Assembly: GCF_002374855.1 (NCBI RefSeq)
Contig: NZ_NWVC01000003.1
Coordinates: 1 to 64,000, forward strand
Length of the DNA: 64,000 nt
Reading direction: 5' to 3'
Origin: Sphingomonas adhaesiva
GTDB taxonomy: Bacteria > Pseudomonadota > Alphaproteobacteria > Sphingomonadales > Sphingomonadaceae
The notes under the pieces are model-generated. The model was not told the DNA's origin and ran no database searches. It saw only the letters and a program-made list of their open reading frames with translations. Every line of letters starts with the position of its first letter. Positions within the stretch are counted from its first letter, which is position 1. Shown piece after piece: positions 48,083 to 57,757 of the stretch. The position numbers and the translations under genes were made by a program.

Positions 48083-49089
48083 TGACCGACCTTCGCAACG
48101 ACTGGACCCGCGACGAGATCGCGGCGCTGTTCGACCTGCCGTTCGACGAGCTGATGTACCGCGCGCAGACGGTGCACCGCGCGCATCATGCGCCCTCGCA
48201 AGTGCAATTGTGCACCTTGCTGTCGATCAAGACCGGCGGCTGCCCGGAGGATTGCGGCTATTGCTCGCAATCGGTGGAGGCCGACAGCGGGGTCAAGGCG
48301 ACCAAGCTCATGGACGTGCAGGCGGTGCTGCAACGCGCCGCCGAGGCCAAGGACGCCGGATCGCAGCGGTTCTGCATGGGGGCGGCGTGGCGCAACCCCA
48401 AGGACCGCGACATGGATGCGATCATCCAGATGATCGAGGGCGTGCGCGGCATGGGGATGGAAACCTGCATGACGCTGGGGATGCTGACGCCCGAACAGGC
48501 GCAGCGGCTCGGTGAGGCGGGGCTGGATTACTACAACCACAATATCGACACTTCGCCCGAACGGTACGGCGACGTCATCACCACGCGCACGTTCGGCGAG
48601 CGGCTGGATACGCTGGAGAATGTGCGCCAGGCGGGCATCAACGTATGCTGCGGCGGGATCGTCGGGATGGGCGAGACGCGCGGTGACCGCGTCGGTTTCG
48701 TCCACGCGCTCGCCACGCTGCCGCGCCATCCCGAAAGCGTGCCGGTCAACGCGCTGGTGCCGGTGAAGGGCACCGTGCTGGGCGACATGCTGGCCGACAC
48801 GCCGCTGGCCAAGATCGACGATATCGAATTCGTCCGCACCGTCGCGGTCGCGCGGATCACCATGCCGATGAGCATGGTGCGGCTGTCGGCGGGGCGTGAG
48901 AGCATGTCGGAGGCGACTCAGGCGCTGTGCTTCATGGCCGGCGCCAATTCGATCTTCACCGGCGACAAGCTGCTGACCGCGGGCAACCGCGGCGACAGCG
49001 CCGACGCCGCGCTGTTCGCCAAGCTGGGCGTGACGCCGATGCAGGCGGAGGAGCCGATGCGCGCGCGGATGTGCGAGGCGGCGGAATAG
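48082..49089 (+). CDS. bioB: Biotin synthase
   Basis: A 335-residue radical-SAM enzyme that inserts sulphur into dethiobiotin. The 4Fe-4S/SAM motif [13 protein letters not shown] is near residue 52. [24 protein letters not shown] and [16 protein letters not shown] complete the family pattern, including the 2Fe-2S ligands. It overlaps the scpA stop by one base. Placing biotin synthesis directly before the biotin carboxylase subunit pccA suggests cofactor supply is tied to propionate use; no other bio genes are in the window. Confidence 0.96.
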
Positions 49090-49098
49090 GAATGAGCT

Positions 49099-49167
49099 GT
49101 TCCCCGGCGAAGGCCGGGGTCCAGCAACGGGACGTCCGTAACTGGGCCCCGGCCTTCGCCGGGGAAC
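49099..49167. repeat. REP-like palindrome pair, copy B3
   Basis: The half 49099-49123 folds on CCCCGGC/GCCGGGG around GAAG. The half 49143-49167 has CCCCGGC and GCCGGGG and ends GAAC. It lies between bioB and pccA, both plus strand, 24 bases upstream of the pccA start. Confidence 0.7.
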
Positions 49168-49190
49168 GACGAGAAAACTGGGAGAGACCG

Positions 49191-51185
49191 TTGTTCAAGA
49201 AAATCCTGGTCGCCAATCGCGGCGAGATCGCGTGCCGCGTGTTCCGCACCGCCAAGAGGATGGGGATCGCGACGGTTGCGGTCTATTCCGACGCGGACGC
49301 GCGCAGCCCGCACGTGCTGATGGCGGACGAGGCGGTGCGGCTGGGACCGGCGCCGGCGGCGGAAAGCTATTTGAAGGCGGACCTGATCCTGAAGGCGGCG
49401 AAGGAGACGGGCGCGGACTGCATCCACCCCGGCTATGGCTTCCTGTCGGAGCGTGAGAGCTTCGCGAAGGCGTGCGCCGATGCCGGCATCGCGTTCGTCG
49501 GCCCCCCGCCCAAGGCCATCGCCGCGATGGGCGACAAGATCGAATCGAAGAAGCTGGCGAAGGAAGCCGGCGTCAACGTCGTCCCCGGCTTCCTGGGCGA
49601 GATCGCCGATACCGATGCGGCGGTGAAGATCGCCAATGACATCGGCTATCCGGTGATGATGAAGGCGTCGGCCGGCGGCGGCGGCAAGGGGATGCGCCTC
49701 GCCTGGTCCGAGAAGGACGTGCGCGAGGGGTTCGAGGCGACGAAGCGCGAGGGGCTGGCGAGCTTCGGCGACGACCGCGTCTTCATCGAGAAGTTCATCG
49801 AAAGCCCACGGCATATCGAGATCCAGGTGCTGGGCGACCAGCATGGCAATATCGTGTACCTGAACGAGCGCGAATGCTCGATCCAGCGCCGCCATCAGAA
49901 GGTGGTCGAGGAAGCGCCGTCGCCGTTCGTCACGCCGAAGATGCGCAAGGCGATGGGCGAACAGGCGGTCGCGCTGGCGCGGGCGGTCGGCTATTACAGT
50001 GCGGGTACGGTCGAACTAATCGTCAGCGGCGCCGACAAGACCGGCGAGAGCTTCTACTTCCTGGAGATGAACACCCGGCTTCAGGTGGAGCACCCGGTCA
50101 CCGAGGAGATCACCGGGCTGGACCTGGTCGAGCAGATGATCCGCGTGGCGGCGGGCGAGAAGCTGGCGTTCGCGCAGAAGGACGTGAAGATCAACGGCTG
50201 GGCGGTGGAAAACCGCGTCTATGCCGAGGATCCGTATCGCGGCTTCCTGCCGTCGATCGGCCGGCTGGTCCGCTATCAGCCGCCGGAGGCCGGCGACGGC
50301 GTTCGCGTCGATGACGGCGTGGCCGAGGGCGGCGAGGTCAGCATGTTCTACGACCCGATGATCGCCAAGCTGGTCACGCATGGCGCCACGCGCGAAGAGG
50401 CGATCGACAAGCAGGTCGCCGCGCTGGACGCGTTCGAGATCGAGGGGCCGGGCACCAACCTCGATTTCCTGTCGGCGCTGATGCAGCATCCGCGTTTCCG
50501 GTCGGGCAACATCACCACCGGGTTCATCGCGGAGGAATATCCCGAGGGCTTCCACGGCGCGCCCGCGTCGGACGACGTGCTGCGCACGCTCGCCGGGGTG
50601 GCGGCGTTCGCCGCGACGGCGGAGGCGGATCGCGCGCGGCGTGTCGATGGCCAGCTGGGCGGCCGGCTGCGCCCGCCCGCCGACTGGGTGGTGCGCATCG
50701 GCAAGGCAGATCATGTCGTGACGATCTCGACTGACGGGCTGACCGTCGACGGTACGGACCTGCCGGTCGCGATCGAATATACGCCGGGCGACCGGCTGCT
50801 CGTGGTCGAGCCGCTCGACGAGGAAGCGGGCGCGCCGCTGACCGTCAAGTTGACGCGGACGCGCACCGGCTTCACGCTCAACGCGCGCGGCGCCAGCCAC
50901 AAGGTGCGCGTGCTGCCGGCCCGCATCGCACCCTATGCACAGCATCTCATCGACAAGGTGCCGCCGGACCTGTCGAAGTTCCTGATCGCGCCGATGCCGG
51001 GGCTGCTGGTGCGGCTGGACGTCGCGCCGGGCGACAAGGTGGAGGCTGGGCAGCCGCTGGCGGTGGTCGAGGCGATGAAGATGGAGAACATCCTGCGCGC
51101 CGAGAAGGCCGCGACGGTCAAGTCGGTCAGCGCGGCGGCGGGCGACAGCCTGGCGGTGGATCAGGTGATCCTGGAACTGGAGTGA
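49191..51185 (+). CDS. pccA: Propionyl-CoA carboxylase biotin-containing alpha subunit
   Basis: A 664-residue acetyl/propionyl-CoA carboxylase alpha chain. The N-terminal biotin-carboxylase domain begins FKKILVANRGEIACRV; ASAGGGGKGMRLAW is the ATP-grasp glycine loop, and the catalytic region has EMNTRLQVEHPVTEEITGLD. A linker (BT domain) leads to a C-terminal biotinyl domain with VVEAMKMEN, Lys about 630. The start is TTG with GGGAGAG upstream, the same ribosome-binding site as pccB. It would pair with the now-disrupted pccB. Confidence 0.95.
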   Translation: MFKKILVANRGEIACRVFRTAKRMGIATVAVYSDADARSPHVLMADEAVRLGPAPAAESYLKADLILKAAKETGADCIHPGYGFLSERESFAKACADAGIAFVGPPPKAIAAMGDKIESKKLAKEAGVNVVPGFLGEIADTDAAVKIANDIGYPVMMKASAGGGGKGMRLAWSEKDVREGFEATKREGLASFGDDRVFIEKFIESPRHIEIQVLGDQHGNIVYLNERECSIQRRHQKVVEEAPSPFVTPKMRKAMGEQAVALARAVGYYSAGTVELIVSGADKTGESFYFLEMNTRLQVEHPVTEEITGLDLVEQMIRVAAGEKLAFAQKDVKINGWAVENRVYAEDPYRGFLPSIGRLVRYQPPEAGDGVRVDDGVAEGGEVSMFYDPMIAKLVTHGATREEAIDKQVAALDAFEIEGPGTNLDFLSALMQHPRFRSGNITTGFIAEEYPEGFHGAPASDDVLRTLAGVAAFAATAEADRARRVDGQLGGRLRPPADWVVRIGKADHVVTISTDGLTVDGTDLPVAIEYTPGDRLLVVEPLDEEAGAPLTVKLTRTRTGFTLNARGASHKVRVLPARIAPYAQHLIDKVPPDLSKFLIAPMPGLLVRLDVAPGDKVEAGQPLAVVEAMKMENILRAEKAATVKSVSAAAGDSLAVDQVILELE

Positions 51186-51210
51186 TCGTATTGCCGCGGT
51201 GATGCGGCCT

Positions 51211-51230
51211 TGCGACATTCTGCGACATTT
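51211..51230 (+). repeat. 10-bp tandem repeat upstream of the efflux operon
   Basis: TGCGACATTC is followed at once by TGCGACATTT, 42 bases before the start of the outer-membrane factor gene. A related word, CTGCGACATTTGCGC, lies upstream of the second TonB receptor (2311-2325). A promoter or operator role is possible. Confidence 0.4.
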
Positions 51231-51271
51231 TCGTACTGGACGCCGCGGGGGGCGGGCTTCATGCCGATGTC

Positions 51272-52738
51272 ATGAAGCGCCTCGTCCCCGCGGCGGTCGC
51301 TGCCCTTGCCGTGGCGGGGTGCAGCGTCGGGCCTGACTATCAGCCGCAATCCGCCGCCGCACTGGGCGTTCCGGCGTCATATTCCGTGCCGGCGGCGCCC
51401 TCGCGCGAGGATCTGACGCGCTGGTGGCGGCGCTTCGACGATCCGGTGCTGGGGCAATTGGTCGAACAGGCGGCCGCGGCCAATCTGGACGTGGCGCAGG
51501 CGGTCGCGCGGCTGCGGCAGGCGCGCGAAGCGCTGGTACAGAGCCGCGCGGACCTGTTCCCCAGCCTGAGCGGCAGCGCGGGCTACAGCCGGTCGGAGAC
51601 GTTGCGCGGCGGGGGGCAGACAATCACGCTGCCCGACGGCACGGTTCAGAATGTCGGCGGCGGCGGCGCGAACAATTTCTCGCTGGGCGCCAGCGCGCAA
51701 TATCAGCTGGGCCTGTTCGGGGACGTGCGCGGCACGATCGAGGCGAGCCGCGCGCAATATCAGTCCTCCGGCTTCGATTATGCCACGACGCTGCTGACGG
51801 TCGAGCAGGAGGTGGCGCGCAATTACGTCCTCGCGCGGCTGTACCAGGCGCAACTGGGCAATGCGCGCGCCAGCCTGGCGTTGCAGGACGACAATCTGGA
51901 GATTGCCGGTTTCCGGGTACAGGCCGGGCTGGTCTCCTCGCTCGATCAGGAACAGGCGCGGGCGCAGCGGGCGCAGACCGCCGCGTCTATCCCCTCGCTT
52001 GAGCAGCAATATAGCTCCGCGGTCGCGCGGCTGGGCGTGCTGACCGCGCAGGCGCCCGGCGCGCTCCGGCCGCTGCTGGCGGTCGCGCGGCCGATCCCCA
52101 ACGGTCCCGCAATGGTCGGCGCGGGCATCCCCGCCGACGTGCTGCGCCAGCGCCCGGACGTGCGTTCGGCCGAACGCGCGCTGGCGGCGGCGGTGGCGCG
52201 GATCGGCGTGGCGGAGGCGGCGCTCTACCCCAACCTGGCGATCAGCGGGAACATCAACACCCGCGCTGCGGGGGTGGGCGGCCTGCTCGACACCGTCACC
52301 GGCGGTCTGTTCGCCGGGCTGACGCAGGCGATCTTCAACGGTGGCCGGCTGCGCAGCCAGGTGCGCGGGCAGCGTGCCGCCGCCGATGGCGCGCTGGCGG
52401 CGTACAAGGGCATCGTGCTGACCGCGCTGGAGGATGTCGAGAACGGCGTCGTCGCGCTCGACACCGCGCGCCGGCGCGAGCGGGAGCTGGCGATCGCCTA
52501 TGACGCGGCCAATGCCGCCGCGCTGCTGTCGCGCGCGCAATACCGCAGCGGGCTGACCGACTTCACGACGCTGAGCCAGCAGGAGGCGACGCTGCTGTCG
52601 GCGCGCAACGCCGCGGCGCAGGCGCATGCCGATGCGGCCACCGCGCTGATCCAATTGTACGGCGCGCTGGGCGGCGGGTGGGATGCCACCGTCGTCCCCG
52701 AAGCGCCCGCCACCACCGCTACCGACGGAACCCGCTGA
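51272..52738 (+). CDS. Outer-membrane efflux lipoprotein, NodT/TolC family
   Basis: A 488-residue outer-membrane factor. The lipobox is AVAGC (Cys about residue 16), so the mature protein is lipid-anchored. Two repeats of the long helical barrel follow (VAQAVARLRQAREALVQSRA and the corresponding ALLSRAQYRSGLTDF in the second half) with DVLRQRPDVRSAER, a family hallmark. It provides the exit duct for the MacAB-like pump encoded immediately downstream. Its stop overlaps the adaptor ATG. Confidence 0.92.
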   Translation: MKRLVPAAVAALAVAGCSVGPDYQPQSAAALGVPASYSVPAAPSREDLTRWWRRFDDPVLGQLVEQAAAANLDVAQAVARLRQAREALVQSRADLFPSLSGSAGYSRSETLRGGGQTITLPDGTVQNVGGGGANNFSLGASAQYQLGLFGDVRGTIEASRAQYQSSGFDYATTLLTVEQEVARNYVLARLYQAQLGNARASLALQDDNLEIAGFRVQAGLVSSLDQEQARAQRAQTAASIPSLEQQYSSAVARLGVLTAQAPGALRPLLAVARPIPNGPAMVGAGIPADVLRQRPDVRSAERALAAAVARIGVAEAALYPNLAISGNINTRAAGVGGLLDTVTGGLFAGLTQAIFNGGRLRSQVRGQRAAADGALAAYKGIVLTALEDVENGVVALDTARRRERELAIAYDAANAAALLSRAQYRSGLTDFTTLSQQEATLLSARNAAAQAHADAATALIQLYGALGGGWDATVVPEAPATTATDGTR

Positions 52739-54142
52739 TGGCCGATCCTGCTACCGACGAATTCCTGGGCGTCACGCCGCAGCCGGCATGGCGCCGCCGG
52801 ATCAAGTGGATCGTGCTGGCGGTGGTGCTGGTCGCTGCGGCGCTGCTGCTGTCGAAATGCGTGTTCGGCGGATCGGACAAGCCCGATTACGCGACGGTGC
52901 CGGTCCAGCGCGGCAATCTGACCGTCACGGTGTCGGCCACGGGGAAGCTGGCGCCGACCAACCAGGTGACGGTCGGATCGCAGCTGTCGGGGCTGGTCAC
53001 GCGCGTTGTCGTCGACGTCAACGACCGCGTCACTGCGGGGCAGCCGCTGGCGCTGATCGATCCCGAGCAGATCGACGACCAGATCCGCGCGGGGCAGGCG
53101 CAGCTGGCCGCGAACGTCGCGCAGGTCAATCAGGCGCGCGCCACGGTGGCGGAGGCGCAGGCACAGCTGGCGCGGCTGGAAGAGGTGTCGCGGCTGTCGA
53201 ACGGCCGTGTCCCGTCGAAGGCGGAATTGCAGACCGGGCAGGCCGATGCGAAGCGGGCAGTGGCCGCGCTGCGCGTGGCGGAGGCGAACGTGACCGCGGC
53301 GCGTGCGCAGCTGGCGCAGTCGCAGACGCAGCGCGCGCGGGCGATCATCCGCTCCCCCGTCAACGGCGTGGTGCTGGCGCGGCAGGTCGACCCCGGACAG
53401 ACGGTGGCGGCATCGTTCAACACCCCGACCCTGTTCGTCATCGCCGAAGACCTGTCGAAGATGAAGCTGGAGGTCGCGATCGACGAGGCAGACGTGGGCG
53501 AGGTGCGCACCGGGCAGAAGGCGACGTTTACCGTGGATGCCTTTCCGGGGCGCACCTTCCCCGCGACGATTACGCGCGTCGACCTGGGATCGAACCTGAC
53601 GGTCAGCAACGCGACCGCATCGTCGAGTTCGACCGGCAGCAGCGCCACCGGCGCGACGACGGGGCAGGTGGTGTCCTATGCCGCGGACCTGACGGTCGCC
53701 AACCCGACGTTCCAGCTGCGCCCCGGCATGACCGCGACCGCCGATATCGTCACCGCCGACAAGCGCAACGCGCTGCTGGTCCCGAACGCCGCGTTCCGGT
53801 TCAAGCCCGACAGCGGGGCGGGCGACGGCGGACGCGGCGGCGGGATCGCCGGATCGCTGGTGCCGCGCGGGCGGCGGCGGGGCGGCGGCGGGGCGGATCG
53901 CACCGCGACGCTGACGCGCGGCGCGCAGCAGACGGTCTACGTCAAGGGCGACGACGGCACGCCGCAGCCGGTGCAGGTGACGACCGGCGACACCAACGGC
54001 ACGCTGACCGAGGTGCTGTCCGGCGCTCTGAATCCGGGGATGCAGGTCATCACCGGCCAGCTGGCGAGCGGCGACGATGCGGCGGGCGGCGGCGGCGGCA
54101 GCCGGCGGCGGGCGGGCGGGCGGCCCGGCGGGGGCGGCGCGG

Positions 54143-54153
<11 letters not shown>
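52738..54153 (+). CDS. MacA-like periplasmic adaptor protein
   Basis: A 471-residue membrane-fusion protein. One N-terminal transmembrane helix (IVLAVVLVAAALLLSK) anchors it. A split lipoyl domain (GSQLSGLVTRVVVDVNDRV, then RSPVNGVVLARQVDPGQ) flanks a coiled-coil hairpin; beta-barrel and membrane-proximal domains follow. Low-complexity inserts are present: Ser/Thr-rich near residue 295 and Gly/Arg-rich near 365 and at the C-terminus. These are absent from E. coli MacA. Its end overlaps the ATPase gene. Confidence 0.88.
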
Positions 54154-54882
<729 letters not shown>

Positions 54883-54883
<1 letters not shown>

Positions 54884-56091
54884 TGCTGGGGACGACCTTC
54901 CTGCTGGCGATCCGGTCGATCCGGCGGCACCTGCTGCGCTCGTTCCTGACCATATTGGGGATTGTGATCGGCGTCGGCGCGGTCGTGACGATGGTGACGC
55001 TGGGCAAGGCGACGACGGCGCAGGTGCAGCAGAACATCTCCTCGCTGGGCACCAACATCCTGCAGATCCGCCCCGGGCAGGGCTTCGGCCGCGGCGGCGG
55101 TGGTCCGCGCCCGCCCGATTTCAAGCCGGAGGACGTCACCGCCATCGCCACGCAGATCGCGGGCGTCACCGCCGTCGCCCCGCAGGCACAGGCGTCGGCC
55201 ACCGCCATCTACGAAGGCGCGAACTGGTCGACGACGATCAATGGCACCACCAACGCCTATTTCACGGTCCAGCCATGGCCGCTGGTGAGCGGGCGCAACT
55301 GGACCCCGGCGGAGCAATCGGCGGGCAAGGCGGTGTGCATCATCGGCAATACCGTGCGCCAGAACCTGTTCCGCGGGGGCGAGGCGGTGGGGCTGCGGTT
55401 CCGGCTGGGCAATGTCAGCTGCGACGTGATCGGCGTGCTGTCGACGCGCGGGCAGGCGGGCTTCGGCGGCGACCAGGACGATGTGGTCATCATGCCGATC
55501 AACGCGGTGCAGCGCCGCTTCACCGGCACGCGCGACGTGCGGCTGATGCTGGTGGGCGTCGACCAGCGATATTCTAACGCGTCGGTGCAGGCGTCGATCA
55601 CCGACCTGCTGCGCGAGCGGCGCAACATCACCGGCGGGCGGCAGGACGATTTCAATATCTTCGACACCAAGCAGATCAGCGACACGCTGACCAGCACCAC
55701 CCAGCTGCTGACGCGGATCGTTACCGCGGTGGCGGCGATCAGCCTGATCGTGGGCGGGATCGGGATCATGAACATCATGCTGGTGTCGGTGACCGAACGT
55801 ACCCGCGAGATCGGCATCCGGCTGGCGATCGGCGCGGTGGCGAGCGAGGTGCTGCTGCAATTCCTGGTCGAGGCGGTGGTGCTGTCGATGCTGGGCGGGC
55901 TGGTGGGACTGGTGCTGGCGCAGGTGGCGATCGGCGCGCTGTCGTGGGCGGGCGGGCTGCCGTTCCTGTTCGTGCCGGAAATCAACGTCGTCGCCTTCGC
56001 CATTTCCGCGCTGATCGGGGTGGTGTTCGGATATTTCCCCGCGCGCCGCGCCGCCGCGCTGAATCCGATCGACGCGCTGCGGCACGAATAG
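54883..56091 (+). CDS. MacB-type ABC permease with periplasmic domain
   Basis: A 402-residue FtsX-like permease. One transmembrane helix ([21 protein letters not shown]) precedes a large periplasmic domain (about residues 45-275), then three helices with [20 protein letters not shown] and [19 protein letters not shown]. In E. coli MacB the ATPase is fused to this protein; here they are separate, as in YknYZ-type systems. A Gly/Arg/Pro-rich stretch ([13 protein letters not shown]) lies early in the periplasmic domain. Last gene of the efflux operon. Confidence 0.9.
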
Positions 56092-56094
56092 GCG

Positions 56095-56730
56095 CTATTT
56101 CCCGCCATCGCGCAGCGCGTGCGAATCGGTGCGGTTGAGCGCCTCGGGCGCGTGGACCAGATCGCGCAGCGCGGCGAGATCGGCACGGGTGTCGACGTCG
56201 ATCAGCTCCGCCGCGTTGGTCACCACATGCCGCCCGGCCTGGATCAGATCGCGCGCGCCCTGATCGCCGCGGATCGCCAGCACGTCGTCGAAGCGGTTGC
56301 GCCCGAACAAGGCGGGCGGGCGCGGCGCGACCCCGTCGCTGGAGGCGACCACTGCATCGGGGCTGTCGGCGGCGTCGAACAGGCGGTAGATGTGCGCGGC
56401 GGTGACGCGCGGCATGTCGGCGAGCGCGATCACCACCGCCTGCGCATCCAGCGCCTTCGCGCAGTCGACGCCCATCCGCACCGACGAGGCCATGTCGCGT
56501 TCGGGATCGTCGTTGTGGAGCACGCGGTAGCCGTGCGCGCCGTAATCGAGCTTGCATCCGTCGACGATCGCGATGCGTTCCTGAAACGGCATATCCTCCA
56601 GCGCGACCGCGACGTGCATGCCGAGCGGGCGGGCCAGGAACGGCTGGTCGAGCTTGCTGCCGACGTCGCCGAACCGTTCGGACCGGCCGGCGGCGAGGAG
56701 GATGAGGACGCTGCGTTCAACCGCGATCAT
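56095..56730 (-). CDS. MocA/MobA-like molybdenum cofactor nucleotidyltransferase
   Basis: A 211-residue GT-A-fold nucleotidyltransferase. The N-terminus VLILLAAGRSERFGDVGSKL carries the NTP-binding loop. ALADMPRVT contains the metal Asp. Such proteins beside XdhC and aldehyde oxidoreductases usually make molybdopterin cytosine dinucleotide (MocA). Its start overlaps the xdhC 3' end by 14 bases, so it is the last gene of the molybdenum hydroxylase operon. It is convergent with the MacB permease. Confidence 0.82.
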   Translation of the reverse strand: MIAVERSVLILLAAGRSERFGDVGSKLDQPFLARPLGMHVAVALEDMPFQERIAIVDGCKLDYGAHGYRVLHNDDPERDMASSVRMGVDCAKALDAQAVVIALADMPRVTAAHIYRLFDAADSPDAVVASSDGVAPRPPALFGRNRFDDVLAIRGDQGARDLIQAGRHVVTNAAELIDVDTRADLAALRDLVHAPEALNRTDSHALRDGGK

Positions 56731-57640
56731 GGAATGCTCCCACCATGGCGGCGGCGATCGACAGCGCAATCTCCGCCGGGCCGATCGCGCCGATATCGAT
56801 CCCCACCGGGCCGTCGACGCGATCGAGCTGTTCGGGGGTAACGCCCGACGCGGCCAGCCGCTCCCGCCGGGCGGCGTGGCTGCGGCGGCTGCCGAGCGCG
56901 CCGACATAGGCGGCATCGCTGGCGAGCGCGGCGAGCAGGGCGGGATCGTCGATCTTGGTATCGTGGCTGAGCGTGACGACCGCGGTGGCGGGGCCGGGCT
57001 TCCACGCGGCGACCGCCTCGTCCGGCCAGCGATCGTCGAGGGTGACGCCGGGGAAGCGTTCCTCCGTCAGGAAGCGGCCGCGCGGGTCGATCACCACGGT
57101 GTCGATCCCCAGCGTCTGCGCCAGCGCGGCGAGGCTTTGCGCGATCTGCACCGCGCCGACGATCAGCAGCCGGCGCGGCGGATCGTAGCGGTTGGCGAAC
57201 ACGGTGCCCGTTTCCAGCGGGCGCAGGTCGCTGTGCCCGGTGGCCAGATCGGTGTGGACGGTCAGCGAGCGGCCATCGGCGCGCGCCTCGTTCACGCGAT
57301 CGAACAATTCGGGGTCGAACCCGGCGGCCGAAACCGGCTGGACCATCACCGAAATCTCGCCCCCGCACGGCAGCCCGACCTGCCACGCGCTGTCGTCGGC
57401 GACGCCGTAGCTGTTCACCTGGAACGGTTCGCCTGCGATCACGCGCGCGGCGGTATCGAGGATGTCGCCTTCGACGCAGCCGCCCGACACCGACCCTTCG
57501 AACCGGCCGTCGGCGTGGACCAGCATGTGGCTGCCGCGCGGGCGCGGCGCCGATCCCCAGGTGGAGACGACGGTGGCGAGCGCCATCGGCGCGCCTTTCC
57601 ACGCGGCGGCGGCGGCGAGCACGGAGTCATTGTCGGCCAT
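56717..57640 (-). CDS. xdhC: XdhC/CoxI family molybdenum-enzyme maturation factor
   Basis: A 307-residue protein. GSAPRPRGSHMLVHADGRFEG is split by GSVSGGCVEG, the conserved N-terminal XdhC motif. The C-terminal Rossmann domain has LLIVGAVQIAQSLAALAQ and YVGALGSRRSHAAR. XdhC binds sulphurated Moco and delivers it to the apo-enzyme. It follows the second Moco subunit after 117 bases; that gap contains the 23-bp motif 57653-57675. Confidence 0.9.
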   Translation of the reverse strand: MADNDSVLAAAAAWKGAPMALATVVSTWGSAPRPRGSHMLVHADGRFEGSVSGGCVEGDILDTAARVIAGEPFQVNSYGVADDSAWQVGLPCGGEISVMVQPVSAAGFDPELFDRVNEARADGRSLTVHTDLATGHSDLRPLETGTVFANRYDPPRRLLIVGAVQIAQSLAALAQTLGIDTVVIDPRGRFLTEERFPGVTLDDRWPDEAVAAWKPGPATAVVTLSHDTKIDDPALLAALASDAAYVGALGSRRSHAARRERLAASGVTPEQLDRVDGPVGIDIGAIGPAEIALSIAAAMVGAFHDRG

Positions 57641-57652
57641 CGGCGGCAGTCC

Positions 57653-57675
57653 CGAATGTTGCGAATGTTGAGACG
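57653..57675 (-). promoter_or_regulatory. 23-bp motif upstream of xdhC, identical to one upstream of glnD
   Basis: Read on the minus strand the core is CTCAACATTCGCAACATTC. It ends 13 bases before the xdhC ATG, and a further CTCAACATTCGC lies at 57688-57699. The exact match to 38196-38218, in the same sense relative to the downstream gene, makes chance unlikely. The 117-base gap suggests xdhC-mocA may have its own promoter. Confidence 0.5.
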
Positions 57676-57757
57676 TTCGCGGGGGTGGAGCGAATGTTGA
57701 GAGCGGGTCGAAGAACGGTGTAGGCGCGGGCGCCGATGTAGGACAGGCGCCGCCCCG

